Positions 20,600 to 35,756 of a stretch of DNA of 64,000 bases are shown here, one piece after another (the first letter of the stretch is position 1; each line of letters opens with the position of its first letter). This stretch comes from Thioalkalivibrio sp. ALJ7 (GTDB lineage: Bacteria > Pseudomonadota > Gammaproteobacteria > Ectothiorhodospirales > Ectothiorhodospiraceae): contig NZ_AQXQ01000012.1 in assembly GCF_000376865.1 (NCBI RefSeq), positions 310,001 to 374,000 of the forward strand, read 5' to 3'. Position numbers and translations under genes: made by a program. A model generated the notes under the pieces. The model saw nothing but the letters and a program-made list of their open reading frames with translations, ran no database searches and was not told the DNA's origin.

Positions 20600-22564
20600 T
20601 CAGGACTGCGGCGCAGGGCCGCCAACAACGCCCTTGTCGTCGTCATCCTGGCCCTTATGGCCGTCGTCGGCCCCTTCGCCGTCCACGGCATCATCCGATG
20701 CCTGAGCCGAGCCACCGGAACCGCTATTGCTATCCCAGTCGGCCGGTTCGCGGGGTTCACGCCCGGCCATGATGTCCTCGATCTGCTTGTCGTCGATAGT
20801 CTCGTACTTCATCAACGCCCGCGCCATCGCGTGCAGCTTGTCGATGTTATCGACAAGAATCTGCTTCGCGTTCTGGTAGTTCACGTCAATGACCTGCCGC
20901 ACCTCGGCGTCGATCTGACGCGCGGTGTCGTCGGACATCGGCTTGGACTTGCCCATCTGCCCGCCGAGGAACGGATGGCCCTCTTCCTCACCATAATCCA
21001 GCGGACCCAACTTCTCCGACAGGCCCCATTTGGTGACCATGTTGCGAGCGATCTGGGTCGCGCGCTCGATGTCATTGGAGGCGCCGGTGGTCACCTTCTC
21101 GCTACCGAAGATAATTTCCTCGGCCAGGCGCCCACCGAACAGGCTCGCCAACTGGCTTTCCAGACGGGTCCTGGAGTGGCTGTACCGGTCTTCCTCAGGC
21201 AGGAACATGGTCACACCCAAGGCACGACCACGCGGGATGATGCTGACCTTGTAGACCGGGTCATGCTCGGGCACGGTCAGGCCGACGATCGCGTGCCCAG
21301 CCTCGTGATAGGCGGTCAGCTTTTTCTCGTCCTCGGACATCACCATGGACTTGCGCTCGGCGCCCATCATGATCTTGTCCTTGGCGCGCTCGAAGTCGGA
21401 CATGTCCACCAGGCGCTTGTTGGAGCGCGCCGCGAACAACGCCGCTTCGTTGACCAGGTTTGCCAAATCCGCACCGGAAAAACCGGGCGTGCCGCGCGCA
21501 ATCAAGTCCGGGCGCACGTCGTCGGCGATCGGCGTCTTCTTCATATGGACCTTGAGGATCTGCTCGCGGCCACGTACATCCGGCGGCGGCACCACGACCT
21601 GGCGGTCGAAGCGACCTGGACGCAGCAACGCCGGGTCGAGCACGTCGGGACGGTTGGTCGCGGCAATCACGATGATCCCTTCGGTGCCCTCGAAGCCGTC
21701 CATCTCGACCAGCAGCTGGTTAAGGGTCTGCTCGCGTTCATCGTGACCACCGCCCATACCGGCGCCGCGCTGACGACCGACCGCGTCGATCTCGTCAATA
21801 AAGATAATGCAGGGGGCATGCTTCTTGGCCTCGGAGAACATGTCGCGGACGCGCGAGGCGCCCACACCGACGAACATCTCGACGAAGTCGGAACCCGAAA
21901 TACTGAAGAACGGTACCTTGGCCTCGCCGGCGATCGCCTTGGCCAGCAGCGTCTTACCAGTACCCGGAGAACCCACCATCAGCACCCCGCGCGGGATCTG
22001 ACCGCCGAGTTTCTGGAACTTGGAGGGGTCGCGCAGGAAGTCCACCAGTTCGGTGACCTCCTCCTTGGCCTCGTCACAGCCGGCCACGTCGCCAAAGCCG
22101 ACCTTGACCTGGTCCTCGGACATCAGCTTGGCCTTGGACTTGCCGAAAGACATCGCGCCCTTGCCACCGGCGCCGCCACCTTGCATCTGACGCATGAAGT
22201 AAATCCACACGGCAATCAGCAGCAGGATCGGGAACCAGCTGATGAGGATGCTCATGAGCAGAGAACGCTCGGCCTCCTCGTGGGCATTGACCTCTACATT
22301 GTTCTGCAACAGGTCACCGATCAGGCCCGGATCATTGGGGTTCACCGTAGTGAACTTCTGCCCCTCCAGAGAGGTGCCCTCGATCTTGTCGCCCTTGATG
22401 GTCACGTTGTCGACACGACCGCCCTGCACGTCGCGGATGAATTCAGAGTAGGTAATACTCCGCACATCCTGCGTCTGCTGCTGCGGGCCGAAGTTGTTGA
22501 AAACCGACATCAGGACGACGGCAATCACCGCCCAGATGATCAAATTCTTGGCCAGACCGTTCAA
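20600..22564 (-). CDS. ftsH: ATP-dependent zinc metalloprotease FtsH
   Basis: Membrane-anchored AAA+ protease that degrades misfolded membrane proteins and regulators. Two N-terminal membrane helices (about residues 7-25 and 100-118) flank a periplasmic domain. They are followed by Walker [15 protein letters not shown], Walker [12 protein letters not shown] arginines, and the zinc site HEAGH with a distal Asp. No ATG is available. TTG 22564 ([19 protein letters not shown]) has GAGGTG 5 bases upstream and matches the usual start. A second TTG at 22594 is possible. About 654 aa, with an acidic Gly/Ser/Asp tail. Confidence 0.95.
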   Translation of the reverse strand: MNGLAKNLIIWAVIAVVLMSVFNNFGPQQQTQDVRSITYSEFIRDVQGGRVDNVTIKGDKIEGTSLEGQKFTTVNPNDPGLIGDLLQNNVEVNAHEEAERSLLMSILISWFPILLLIAVWIYFMRQMQGGGAGGKGAMSFGKSKAKLMSEDQVKVGFGDVAGCDEAKEEVTELVDFLRDPSKFQKLGGQIPRGVLMVGSPGTGKTLLAKAIAGEAKVPFFSISGSDFVEMFVGVGASRVRDMFSEAKKHAPCIIFIDEIDAVGRQRGAGMGGGHDEREQTLNQLLVEMDGFEGTEGIIVIAATNRPDVLDPALLRPGRFDRQVVVPPPDVRGREQILKVHMKKTPIADDVRPDLIARGTPGFSGADLANLVNEAALFAARSNKRLVDMSDFERAKDKIMMGAERKSMVMSEDEKKLTAYHEAGHAIVGLTVPEHDPVYKVSIIPRGRALGVTMFLPEEDRYSHSRTRLESQLASLFGGRLAEEIIFGSEKVTTGASNDIERATQIARNMVTKWGLSEKLGPLDYGEEEGHPFLGGQMGKSKPMSDDTARQIDAEVRQVIDVNYQNAKQILVDNIDKLHAMARALMKYETIDDKQIEDIMAGREPREPADWDSNSGSGGSAQASDDAVDGEGADDGHKGQDDDDKGVVGGPAPQS

Positions 22565-22606
22565 AACGACACCTCGAAAAACATCAATCGTCAATTACAG
22601 GGAGCT

Positions 22607-23233
22607 TTACACATCCCTGGGCTCGCGCGCCAATACATACACTTCACGTGACCGTGGGCGCGAAGCCTTCGGCTTGCGCACCTTGACCGATCCGAACCTT
22701 GCCCGGACCGCGGCCAGGTAGGCATCGGATCCTTCACCCTGAAACAGCTTGACCAGAAACGCCCCCCGGGGGTTCAGAATCTCGGTCGCTAACTCCAGTG
22801 CCAGCTCACAAAGATGGATGGACCGCGGCTGGTCCACGGCATCCGTACCCGTAAGGTTGGGGGCCATATCGGAAAGCACAAGATCGGCCGGCTCATCACC
22901 CAGCCGGGCCAGGATCTCCTGCAGCACCGCATCCTCGCGAAAGTCGCCGATCACAAGCTCGGCACCGGGGATCGGATCCATCGGCAGGATGTCAGTGGCC
23001 ACCAACACGCCCTTGCGCCCGATCTTCTGGGCGGCGTACTGGCTCCACCCCCCAGGGGCGGCACCGAGATCGACCACCCGCATCCCGGGCTTCAACAGCC
23101 GATCGCGTTCGTCAATCTCCTGCAACTTGTAAACCGCACGCCCACGGTACCCCTCCTGCTGCGCACGTTGCACATAGGGGTCGTCGAAATGCTCCTTCAA
23201 CCAGCGTTGGCTGGAGCGGCTACGCTTGGGCAT
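22607..23233 (-). CDS. rlmE: 23S rRNA (uridine-2'-O)-methyltransferase RlmE
   Basis: Methylates U2552 of 23S rRNA late in 50S assembly. 208 aa from ATG 23233 ([20 protein letters not shown]), with AAGGAG 6 bases upstream. The SAM site [13 protein letters not shown] and the catalytic Lys and Asp surroundings ([24 protein letters not shown]) are present. It lies upstream of ftsH with a 42-base gap and is divergent from yhbY, the standard arrangement. Confidence 0.96.
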   Translation of the reverse strand: MPKRSRSSQRWLKEHFDDPYVQRAQQEGYRGRAVYKLQEIDERDRLLKPGMRVVDLGAAPGGWSQYAAQKIGRKGVLVATDILPMDPIPGAELVIGDFREDAVLQEILARLGDEPADLVLSDMAPNLTGTDAVDQPRSIHLCELALELATEILNPRGAFLVKLFQGEGSDAYLAAVRARFGSVKVRKPKASRPRSREVYVLAREPRDV

Positions 23234-23301
23234 GCCCGCTCCTTTCACTGGTTAGCGGCGTGCTATCATTCCGTCGCTTCAACACCGAAAAACGGCCTCC
23301 T

Positions 23302-23601
23302 GTGAATCTGACCGACGCGCAACGCCGCCATCTGCGCAGCCTCGCCCATCCGCGCAAGCCCATCGTGACCATCGGCCGCAATGGGCTGACCGATGCCGTG
23401 CTCGCGGAGCTGGATCAGGCGCTGACCCACCACGAACTGGTAAAGATCAAGGTGAACATCGGCGACCGCGATGCCCGCAACGGGGCCGTGGACGAACTGT
23501 GCGAACGCACCGGCGCCGAGCGGGTGCAACGCATTGGGTACATCGCCACCTTGTTCCGTCGCAACCCGGACGACCCGAAGGTCGCCCTGGCCCCGGCCTG
23601 A
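23302..23601 (+). CDS. yhbY: YhbY-family RNA-binding protein
   Basis: A 99-aa CRM-domain protein that associates with pre-50S ribosomal subunits. Family features are LRSLAHPRKPIVTIGRNGLT, HHELVKIKVN and the C-terminal RIGYIATLFRRN. The start is taken as GTG 23302 (VNLTDAQRRHLR); the open frame extends 14 codons upstream but without homology. It is divergent from rlmE and convergent with greA (17-base gap). A TATCAT -10-like box lies at 23264-23269. Confidence 0.92.
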   Translation: MNLTDAQRRHLRSLAHPRKPIVTIGRNGLTDAVLAELDQALTHHELVKIKVNIGDRDARNGAVDELCERTGAERVQRIGYIATLFRRNPDDPKVALAPA

Positions 23602-23618
23602 CGCGAGCCCAGGCTGCG

Positions 23619-24094
23619 TCAGTTGACGTAACGAACCTCCAGGATCTCGTATTCCGTCTCCCCGCCCGGGGCCTGGACGGTCACGACATCACCCTCTTCC
23701 TTCCCGATCAGCGCCCTTGCGATGGGCGAAGACACCGAGATCATGTTGTTCTTGATGTCGGCTTCGTCCTCGCCCACGATCTTGTAGGTCACCTGACGCC
23801 CGTCCTCGGTCGCCTCTAACACTACGGTCGTGCCGAACACGACCTTGCCGGTCTGCGGCAGGGTCGTCACGTCGATGATCTGGGCGTTGGAAAGCTTGGA
23901 CTCCAGCTCGCGGATACGGCCTTCAATAAAGCTCTGCTGCTCGCGCGCAGCGTGATACTCCGCATTCTCCTTCAGGTCACCATGCTCGCGCGCCTCGGAA
24001 ATCGCATTTACGACGCGCGGGCGATCCTCACCCTTCAGCTTTTTCAGCTCTTCCTTCATCTTTTCCGCGCCGGTCACGGTCAAGGGCGTCTTGT

Positions 24095-24098
<4 letters not shown>
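23619..24098 (-). CDS. greA: Transcription elongation factor GreA
   Basis: Rescues backtracked RNA polymerase by stimulating transcript cleavage. 159 aa (E. coli 158). The N-terminal coiled coil has the acidic tip between the two helices ([20 protein letters not shown]). The C-terminal FKBP-like domain has [16 protein letters not shown]. It overlaps the carB stop by 4 bases (ATGA), so it is translationally coupled to carB. Confidence 0.97.
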
Positions 24099-27328
<3,230 letters not shown>

Positions 27329-27378
27329 GTGACGGCTCTCGCAGGCTGTCGAAATCGGAAATCGGGAAAGACGGTCTC

Positions 27379-27397
27379 TAGGGAAACAAATGTTTCC

Positions 27398-27400
<3 letters not shown>
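27379..27400 (-). other. Perfect hairpin across the carA stop codon
   Basis: A 9-bp perfect inverted repeat (TAGGGAAAC / GTTTCCCTA) with a 4-base loop. Its 5' arm on the minus strand begins with the carA stop TAG. There is no U tract, so it is probably an intercistronic RNA hairpin rather than a terminator. Confidence 0.55.
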
Positions 27401-28531
<1,131 letters not shown>

Positions 28532-28996
28532 GGGGACCTCCGGGTGGTCTGGACACCGCCGCCCGGCCCTGTGCCGGCGGCGATAACGCGTTTCGTTTGG
28601 GACCATGGACCCGGCCTCGTCCACACCGTTTCGGCGGGGAACAACCCCCGTTTCGGCAACGGTTCGATGCAGGCGAGAGCGGGTACGGATATGGCCTCAA
28701 GTGTACGCGAGCGCCGCGCGCGACGTCCAACGAACGCTCCTTTTCCGACGTCACCCGCCTCTTCATTCATGGTTGGCGAGAGCTCGCTGTCCGGCGATTT
28801 TAGCTGGCCCTGGTTCAGCCTCCGGTCTCTACGTGCGTTCGGCCCGCCGCCTGCCTGCTGGTGGCTGGTCCCGGTTCGGCATCCGGTGTTTACGTGCCTC
28901 GCGGCGCGCTCGCGAGTCAGCGCCTGGCAGTATGCGGACCGAAACCCGAATAACAAGGAATGCTGCACCCCGTAAAACGCCACGAGGCGCCGCCGG
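28532..28996. other. 465-base gap between dapB and carA with a spaced imperfect direct repeat
   Basis: No credible gene is seen here; the long plus-strand frame is a shadow. It should contain the carAB promoter, but I could not pick a convincing one. A 32-base imperfect direct repeat occurs at 28805-28836 and 28866-28897 (26 of 32 identical, both ending in TACGTGC), with a 61-base period. This spacing of two similar sites could suit regulator binding, but no known operator was recognised. Confidence 0.45.
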
Positions 28997-29836
<840 letters not shown>

Positions 29837-29863
29837 CTACGAAGCTTTGCCGCAACGTGCCAG

Positions 29864-31027
29864 TTACAGGGTTCGCACCGGGGTGCGGAAACGCCATTCG
29901 CCGTACACCGAGGCGATCACCCCGGCCGCGGCCAGGAATGCCGCGAACACGTACACCGAGGCGGGGCTGATGCCGTCCCACAGATAGCCTGCCACCAGCG
30001 AGCCCATCGCCCCGCCCAGCCCGAAGGCCAGCGAGGAGTACAGCGCCTGCCCGCGCCCCTGCAGCCGGCCCGGGAAGAAATAGTGGATCAGCGAGATCGC
30101 CGCCGCGTGATACACCCCGTAGCTGGCCGCATGCAGCACCTGGATGAACAGCAGCATCGGCAACGAGTCCGGCACCGCCGCCAGCAGCCCCCAGCGCAGC
30201 GTGGTCAGCACCAGCGCCGCCGACACCAGCAACCAGGCCCCGAAGCGCAGGATCAGCCGCGGCATCAGCAGGAACAGCACCACCTCGGCCGCGACCCCCA
30301 GCGCCCACAGCTGCCCGGCCACCGCGCGCGAGAACCCGGCCTGTTCCAGGTACAGAGTGAAGAAGGCGTAGTAGGGCCCATGGCTGGCCTGCATGAAAAA
30401 GCAGGCCACGAACAGCGCGATCACCTCGGGACGGCGCAGGACGGTCAACAGCGGCGGGGCGTTGTTGTCTTCCTCGTGGTTGCGCGCCGGTTCGCGCACG
30501 AACTGCGCGGCCGCCACCACCGCGATCAGGATCGCCAGCACGATCCACGGCAGCCAGGCCACGTCGATGTGGTCGAAGGCCCAGCCCAGCAGCGCCACCG
30601 CGACGATAAAGCCCACCGAACCCCATAGCCGCACCAGGGCATAGCGGTGCGCATCCTGCCCCAGCGAGCGCATGGTGGTCGCCTCGAACTGCGGCAGGAT
30701 CGCATTCCAGAAGAAGCTGTAGGCGGCCATCACCACCGCCAGCCACCAGTAGCCGGTGTACAGCAGCACCCCGGTGAACGCCACGGCCCCGCCCAGCGCG
30801 CCCCAGCGCGCGATGGGCATGTGCGCACCGGCGCGATCCGCCAGCCAGCCCCAGACGTTCGGGGCGATGATCTTGGTCGCCAGCACGATCGCCATCAGCT
30901 CGCCGATCTGGGCGCCGCTGAACCCCTCCTCGGAGAGATACGGCCCCCAGAACGGCATGAAGGCGCCGAGGCTGGCGAAGTAGAAGAAATAGACCCCGGA
31001 CAGGCGCGCGTTCTGCGTCACGGCCAT
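29864..31027 (-). CDS. MFS transporter of the phenylpropionate permease (HcaT/LacY-like) family
   Basis: A 387-aa inner-membrane protein with about twelve transmembrane segments. The N-terminus LSGVYFFYFASLGAFMPFWG and the loop GWLADRAGAHMPIARWG are typical of the MFS_1-like (HcaT) group. The substrate cannot be told from sequence. It lies 44 bases before aroC's end in the same direction, with dapB following after 72 bases. It could be an organic-acid or nucleoside permease. Confidence 0.8.
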   Translation of the reverse strand: MAVTQNARLSGVYFFYFASLGAFMPFWGPYLSEEGFSGAQIGELMAIVLATKIIAPNVWGWLADRAGAHMPIARWGALGGAVAFTGVLLYTGYWWLAVVMAAYSFFWNAILPQFEATTMRSLGQDAHRYALVRLWGSVGFIVAVALLGWAFDHIDVAWLPWIVLAILIAVVAAAQFVREPARNHEEDNNAPPLLTVLRRPEVIALFVACFFMQASHGPYYAFFTLYLEQAGFSRAVAGQLWALGVAAEVVLFLLMPRLILRFGAWLLVSAALVLTTLRWGLLAAVPDSLPMLLFIQVLHAASYGVYHAAAISLIHYFFPGRLQGRGQALYSSLAFGLGGAMGSLVAGYLWDGISPASVYVFAAFLAAAGVIASVYGEWRFRTPVRTL

Positions 31028-31071
31028 TGCAGGGCCCTACCGGTTCAGGAGACTACGGCCGAACGGCCGCG

Positions 31072-32175
31072 TCATTCGCCGGGATGATCGCGCAGTGCGA
31101 GGCCCGTATCCGCCACGTCGGCATTCTGCCCGCGATGGCGCAGGGCGTGATCCATCAGCACCAGGGCCATCATCGCCTCGGCGATCGGGGTGGCGCGGAT
31201 GCCCACGCAGGGGTCGTGCCGCCCCTTGGTCACCACCTCGACCGACTCGCCCGCGGTGTTGATGCTGCGCCCGGGCAGGCGGATGCTGGAGGTCGGCTTC
31301 AGCGCGATGCTGGCGCGCACCGCCTGGCCGGTGCTGATCCCGCCCAGCACGCCGCCCGCGTGGTTGGAGAGGAAGCCCTCGGGGGTGATCTCGTCGCGGT
31401 GCTCGGTGCCGCGCTGGGTCACGGACTCGAAGCCCGCGCCGATCTCCACGCCCTTCACCGCGTTGATACTCATCAGCGCGTGCGCCAGCTCGGCATCCAG
31501 GCGGTCGAATACCGGCTCGCCCCAGCCGGCCGGCACGCCGATGGCCTCGACGGTGACCCGCGCGCCGATGGAGTCGCCCGACTTGCGCAGGGCGTCCATG
31601 TATTCCTCCAGCTCCGGCACCTTGTCCGGGTCCGGGGAGAAGAACGGGTTGTCGTTGGCGATCTCCGGCTGCTTCGCCTCCAGCGCGATCGGGCCCAGCT
31701 GGGCCAGCCAGCCGCGGATGGTGATGCCGTAGCGCTGTTCCAGATAGCGCCGCGCGATGCCGCCGGCCGCGACCCGCAGCGCGGTCTCGCGCGCGGAGCT
31801 GCGCCCGCCGCCGCGATAGTCGCGCACGCCGTATTTCTGGTGATAGGTGTAGTCCGCATGCCCGGGACGGAAGCGATCCATGATCTCGCTGTAGTCCTTG
31901 GAGCGCTGATCGACGTTCTCGATCAGCAGCCCGATCGGCGTGCCGGTGGTGCGCCCCTCGAAAACGCCCGAGAGGATGCGCACCTGGTCCGGCTCGCGGC
32001 GCTGGGTGGTGTGACGCGACTGCCCCGGCCGGCGGCGATCAAGATCGAACTGCAGATCCGCCTCGCACAGCTCCAGACCGGGCGGACACCCGTCCACCAC
32101 CGCGCCCAGGGCCGGCCCGTGACTCTCACCAAAGGTACTGACGACGAACAGTCGCCCAAAGCTGTTTCCCGACAT
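31072..32175 (-). CDS. aroC: Chorismate synthase
   Basis: Last step of the shikimate pathway: FMN-dependent conversion of EPSP to chorismate. 367 aa from ATG 32175 ([20 protein letters not shown]). Family signatures: [53 protein letters not shown] and the C-terminal [18 protein letters not shown]. It is divergent from the HbpS-like gene at 32326; the 150-base gap should hold both promoters. Confidence 0.97.
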   Translation of the reverse strand: MSGNSFGRLFVVSTFGESHGPALGAVVDGCPPGLELCEADLQFDLDRRRPGQSRHTTQRREPDQVRILSGVFEGRTTGTPIGLLIENVDQRSKDYSEIMDRFRPGHADYTYHQKYGVRDYRGGGRSSARETALRVAAGGIARRYLEQRYGITIRGWLAQLGPIALEAKQPEIANDNPFFSPDPDKVPELEEYMDALRKSGDSIGARVTVEAIGVPAGWGEPVFDRLDAELAHALMSINAVKGVEIGAGFESVTQRGTEHRDEITPEGFLSNHAGGVLGGISTGQAVRASIALKPTSSIRLPGRSINTAGESVEVVTKGRHDPCVGIRATPIAEAMMALVLMDHALRHRGQNADVADTGLALRDHPGE

Positions 32176-32325
32176 GCGCGTAGTGTAGCCGCGGCCGGCC
32201 CGGCTGTCGCCTGTTCCCCCACCCTGCAGCCGGTCGAACGGTAACGGAATGGCCCGCTCGGCAACACCGTCTCCTGTCTGCCATGATCGGGATGCAGCAC
32301 CCAAAACCAAAATAAGGAGGACACC

Positions 32326-32832
32326 ATGACCAAATCCCTGACCCGCCTCGTCACGGGCACTGCGGCCGCACTCTGCCTGGGGCTGGCCAGCAGCGCCCAG
32401 GCGGATGTCTACACCCAGCGTTTCATGACCCTGGAACTGGCCAACGACATCGCCATGGGCGCCGTCGAGGCCTGCCGCGAGATGGGCCACCAGACCGCGG
32501 TGGTGGTCGTGGACCGAACCGGCAACAACCAGGTGGTGCTGCGTGACCGCATGGCCGCGGTGCAGACCATCCAGATCGCCGGCGACAAGGCCCGCGCCGT
32601 GACCATGTCCGGCACCAGCTCCGCCAACTTCCGCGACAACCGCGAAGACATCCGCATGGAGATGAACCACGTGGACGGCATCATCATGCTGGCCGGTGGT
32701 CTGCCGATCGAGGCGGCCGGCAGCATGGTGGGTGCGGTCGGAGTATCCGGCGCCCCGGGTGGCGACCTCGACGAGGAATGCGCCCAGGCCGGGATCGACC
32801 GCGTACAGGAACGCCTCGACTTCGCGATGTAA
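32326..32832 (+). CDS. Exported HbpS/GlcG-like (heme-degrading domain) protein
   Basis: A 168-aa protein with a Sec signal peptide (cleavage likely after SSAQA, about residue 26) and one HbpS/GlcG fold: [17 protein letters not shown]-like helix, [17 protein letters not shown], and a Gly-rich end [20 protein letters not shown]. Related proteins bind heme or small ligands, but function here is unproven. AAGGAGG lies 5 bases before ATG 32326. It is followed 46 bases later by a rhodanese gene, perhaps one operon. Confidence 0.8.
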   Translation: MTKSLTRLVTGTAAALCLGLASSAQADVYTQRFMTLELANDIAMGAVEACREMGHQTAVVVVDRTGNNQVVLRDRMAAVQTIQIAGDKARAVTMSGTSSANFRDNREDIRMEMNHVDGIIMLAGGLPIEAAGSMVGAVGVSGAPGGDLDEECAQAGIDRVQERLDFAM

Positions 32833-32878
32833 CCGGGGGCTTGTGGCCAAGGACGGCCCGCGCCACCACGGAGACACT

Positions 32879-33334
32879 ATGGAAGATCCACTGGCCAACC
32901 AGACCACCGTCGCCGCTCCCGGCGTGCACCGTGTCAGCCCGCAGGAGGCGCACGCGCGGCTGCAGCAGCGTCCGCGCGACCTGCTGATCGACATCCGCTC
33001 GACCATGGAATTCCTGTTCGTCGGGCATCCGGTCGGCGCGATCCACATCCCGTGGATCGACGAGCCGGACTGGACCGAGAACCCCCAGTTCGTCCCCCAG
33101 GTACGCAAGCTGCTGCTCGGGGGCGCCGCCGACCACGGTGCGGATGCGCCCGCGCTGTACCTGATCTGCCGCAGCGGCAAGCGCACCCTGGCCGCCGGGC
33201 AGGCGCTGGTCGATGCCGGCATCGAACATGTCTTTTCGGTGGAGGAAGGCTTCGAAGGCCCGCTGGACGAGCACCACCAGCGTTCCACCCGCGGCGGCTG
33301 GCGCTACCACGGCCTGCCCTGGGAGCAGTGCTGA
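32879..33334 (+). CDS. Rhodanese-like sulfurtransferase
   Basis: A 151-aa single rhodanese domain. The putative catalytic cysteine lies in the six-residue loop CRSGKR, typical of sulfurtransferases acting on thiosulfate or persulfide, preceded by [20 protein letters not shown]. No signal peptide, so cytoplasmic. The start at ATG 32879 ([11 protein letters not shown]) has GGAG nearby. Its partner substrate is unknown. A sulfur-oxidising host would make it unsurprising. Confidence 0.85.
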   Translation: MEDPLANQTTVAAPGVHRVSPQEAHARLQQRPRDLLIDIRSTMEFLFVGHPVGAIHIPWIDEPDWTENPQFVPQVRKLLLGGAADHGADAPALYLICRSGKRTLAAGQALVDAGIEHVFSVEEGFEGPLDEHHQRSTRGGWRYHGLPWEQC

Positions 33335-33406
33335 CCGCCAGCCTGTCTATCCCCTACTGCGACGGGGGTTGCGCGCGCCCCCGGGGGTTTGGTCCATAAT
33401 GAACCC

Positions 33407-33602
33407 GGACGCGTCGCTGCGGCGTTCGACTGTGGCCCGGTGGTACCCTTGAGCCTTAATTCTTCACCACGGGACCGAGTACTTCCGTTTCGCTGTGCAG
33501 GTCCGTCTTCGAGCGGAAAGCCTAAAGATTCGGAGACTTCTCCCACCTGAACCTCAGGTTCAAGGTCAAAGGTCACGCCGGCGCCTGCGGGGCGCGTCCA
33601 CT
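33407..33602 (+). ncRNA. ssrS: 6S RNA
   Basis: This gap between the rhodanese and cyclo-ligase genes resembles E. coli 6S RNA throughout: a GGTGGTACCCTTGAGCC segment, GCAGGTCCGTC in the return arm, GGAAAGCCTAAAGAT, and the 3' arm with AACCTCAGGTTCAAGG. GGACGCG (33407-33413) can pair with CGCGTCC (33593-33599) to close the long helix. 6S RNA mimics an open promoter and binds sigma-70 RNA polymerase. A CATAAT -10 box at 33395-33400 fits a start near 33407. Its position before the cyclo-ligase gene is conserved. The ends are approximate. Confidence 0.88.
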
Positions 33603-33623
33603 TCTTTTCGATCCCGAATCCCC

Positions 33624-34265
33624 ATGCCAGCGCAAAACGCACCTGATTCGCTGTCGCCCGACGATCTGCGCGCCCTGCGCCTGCGCCTGCGCCGCGAGCG
33701 CGCCGCGCTGTCGAACGACCAGCTCGACCGGCATTCCGCCGCGATCAGCGCGCACCTGCTGCGCTGGTTCCAGCGCTGGCAGCCACACTGCGTCGGCGCC
33801 TACCGGGGCCTGCGCGGCGAGGTGGACCTGACCCCGCTGACCGTGGCCCTGGCCCGACGCGGGACCCGCATCGCCCTGCCGGTGATGGACGCCAAACGCC
33901 CCGGCCGCATGCACTTCCACGTCTGGGCGCCGGACGCGCCGCTGTGCCACAACGGCTTCGGCATCGCCGAGCCCTGTCCCGACGCCCCGCGCATCTGGCG
34001 CCGCGAGATGCAGGTGGTACTGATGCCGCTGGTCGCCTTCGACCATGCCGGCAACCGCATGGGCATGGGCGCGGGCTACTACGACCGCTATTTCGCCCGG
34101 CGCCGCTTCGGCACCCGGCGGCCGAAACTGATCGGCGTGGCCCACGCGCTGCAGGGGGTGCCGGCACTTCCCACCCAGCCCTGGGATGTCCCGCTGGATG
34201 GTGTCGTCACCGAACAGGGCTGGCATGCGCTGCCGGACCGCGCGCGGCACAATACGCACACCTGA
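33624..34265 (+). CDS. ygfA: 5-formyltetrahydrofolate cyclo-ligase
   Basis: ATP-dependent conversion of 5-formyl-THF to 5,10-methenyl-THF. 213 aa from ATG 33624 (MPAQNAPDSLSPDDLRALR). The phosphate/nucleotide motif GMGAGYYDRYFA and MPLVAFDHAGNRMGMG are typical. The open frame runs upstream into 6S RNA, but family homology begins near residue 12. It may be co-transcribed with 6S RNA, as in E. coli. Confidence 0.93.
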   Translation: MPAQNAPDSLSPDDLRALRLRLRRERAALSNDQLDRHSAAISAHLLRWFQRWQPHCVGAYRGLRGEVDLTPLTVALARRGTRIALPVMDAKRPGRMHFHVWAPDAPLCHNGFGIAEPCPDAPRIWRREMQVVLMPLVAFDHAGNRMGMGAGYYDRYFARRRFGTRRPKLIGVAHALQGVPALPTQPWDVPLDGVVTEQGWHALPDRARHNTHT

Positions 34266-34296
34266 CCACACCGCTCACTTGGCACGAGGAGCCCGC

Positions 34297-34761
34297 ATGG
34301 CCTACTGGCTGATGAAGTCCGAGCCCGACGAGTTCAGCATCGACGACCTGGAACGCATCGGCGTGGAGCCCTGGGACGGCATCCGCAACTACCAGGTTCG
34401 CAACATGATGCGCGACGAGATGAAGAAGGGGGATCTGGCCTTCTTCTACCACTCCAACGCCAAGCCACCGGGCATCGTCGGCATCCTGCGCATCGAGAAG
34501 GAGGCCTACCCGGACTCCTGCGCCTTCGACCCCGAAGACCCGCACTACGACCCGAAGAGCGACCCGGACAACCCGCGCTGGCTGCGCGTGGACGTCGCCT
34601 TCGAGGAGAAGTTCGGCGACATCATCACCCTCGACTGGCTGAAGCAGCAGCCGCAACTCGAGGACTGCCCGCTGGTGCGTCGCGGCAACCGCCTGTCGGT
34701 GATGCCGATCACCCAGGACCAGTGGGACTTCATCCTGAGCCATGCCCAGCGCGGTAAATAG
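34297..34761 (+). CDS. EVE domain protein (modified-base-binding fold)
   Basis: A 154-aa single EVE domain, related to YTH/PUA folds and to human THYN1. Signature: MAYWLMKSEPDEFSIDDLE, WDGIRNYQVRNMMRD, GDLAFFYHSNAKPPGIVGI, WLRVDVAFEEKF. Domains of this family bind modified nucleobases in DNA or RNA; the ligand here is unknown. CGAGGA lies 6 bases before ATG 34297. It follows the cyclo-ligase by 31 bases and overlaps the GST start by 20 bases. Its position after the 6S RNA/cyclo-ligase pair is conserved in relatives. Confidence 0.92.
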   Translation: MAYWLMKSEPDEFSIDDLERIGVEPWDGIRNYQVRNMMRDEMKKGDLAFFYHSNAKPPGIVGILRIEKEAYPDSCAFDPEDPHYDPKSDPDNPRWLRVDVAFEEKFGDIITLDWLKQQPQLEDCPLVRRGNRLSVMPITQDQWDFILSHAQRGK

Positions 34762-35443
34762 ACCCGTGGCCACGCTCTACCACTTCCCGCACGACGCGAA
34801 GGCCGACCGTCTGCGCCTGGCCTGTGGCTACAAGGGTGTCGCGCTGGAGACCCGCACGCTGGACTGGTTCGACGACGAGACCTTCTTCGAGCTGGGCGTG
34901 GCGCGCCAGTCGCCGATCCTGCAGCTGGCAGACGGCACCCTGGTCACCGACACGCTCGCCGCGCTGCACGACATCGACCGCCTGCTCCCGAGCGGCGAGC
35001 CGCTGTCCGACGGCGTGATCCCCGAGGACGCCTGGCAGGCCCTGCTCGACTGGCGCGCAAAGGTCGACCTGGTACTGGAGCGACTGTACGTGCCGCTGGC
35101 GCCGGGCTTCCACGGCATCGGCGATAGCGCCGAGGCCCTGGCCGACTACAAGGCCCAGGTGCAGCACCGCTTCGGCCTGTCGCTGGAAGAACTCGCCAAC
35201 GACCGCTACGACGGCTACAACCAGCTCGCCAGGCTCAGCCGGCTGCCGGAACTGGCGAAACACCTGGCTGCCAGCCGCTACTACCTCGGCCACCCGTCGA
35301 TCGCCGACTGCGTGATCGCCGCCGACCTCTATCCCCTGCAGATGCACGACGGCATCAACCTGCCGGTCGACATGCTCTACTACCTGCGCCGCGTCGAGGA
35401 GACCTTCAATACCCCGCTCGACACCCAGTGGCTCGCCCGGTAA
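34742..35443 (+). CDS. Glutathione S-transferase family protein
   Basis: A 233-aa protein with an N-terminal thioredoxin-like GST domain (ATLYHFPHDAKADRLRLACGYK; QSPILQLADGTLVTDTLAAL with the cis-Pro and the glutathione-binding loop) and an all-helical C-terminal domain (HPSIADCVIAADLY). The substrate is unknown. It overlaps the EVE gene by 20 bases, so coupling is likely. A GTG at 34766 (VATLYHF) is an alternative start. Confidence 0.88.
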   Translation: MPSAVNRPVATLYHFPHDAKADRLRLACGYKGVALETRTLDWFDDETFFELGVARQSPILQLADGTLVTDTLAALHDIDRLLPSGEPLSDGVIPEDAWQALLDWRAKVDLVLERLYVPLAPGFHGIGDSAEALADYKAQVQHRFGLSLEELANDRYDGYNQLARLSRLPELAKHLAASRYYLGHPSIADCVIAADLYPLQMHDGINLPVDMLYYLRRVEETFNTPLDTQWLAR

Positions 35444-35449
35444 GGAAAC

Positions 35450-35725
35450 TCAGCCGAAGCGGTAGTGCTTGCGGATATCGCGGTGAATCTCCCAGGTGCA
35501 GTCCATGCCCTCGGGAAAGGTCACCAGGTCGCCCTCGCCCACGGTGACGGGCTCGCCACCGTCATCCGGCGTCACCGTCACCTGGCCCTCCAGGATGTAG
35601 CAGACCTCGCGCTCGTCGTAGTGCCAGGGGAAGGTCGAGACTTCCTTCTCCCACACCGGCCAGTCGAACACCCCCAGGCGTTCCAGATGGTCCTGCTCCG
35701 GCCGATGGATCACTTCGATGGACAT
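35450..35725 (-). CDS. Small cupin-fold protein (DUF861-like)
   Basis: A 91-aa single cupin domain: FPWHYDEREVCYILEGQVTV and VGEGDLVTFPEGMDCTWEI, matching the ureidoglycine aminohydrolase-like cupin group. The start is ATG 35725 (MSIEVIHRPEQD) with AAGGAG 7 bases upstream; the open frame reaches 35773. It is convergent with the GST gene (6-base gap). The metal-ligand His set is partial, and its reaction is unknown. Confidence 0.85.
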   Translation of the reverse strand: MSIEVIHRPEQDHLERLGVFDWPVWEKEVSTFPWHYDEREVCYILEGQVTVTPDDGGEPVTVGEGDLVTFPEGMDCTWEIHRDIRKHYRFG

Positions 35726-35756
35726 GACGGTCTCCTTGTCGGGATCAGCGGTCATC

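Noticed and set aside
31072-33288. A 738-aa minus-strand frame ending in aroC
   Set aside because: Only the part from 32175 is chorismate synthase. The upstream part is antisense to the HbpS-like and rhodanese genes, both with good start signals.
33495-33623. A longer cyclo-ligase start
   Set aside because: This stretch is the 3' half of 6S RNA and shows no cyclo-ligase homology.
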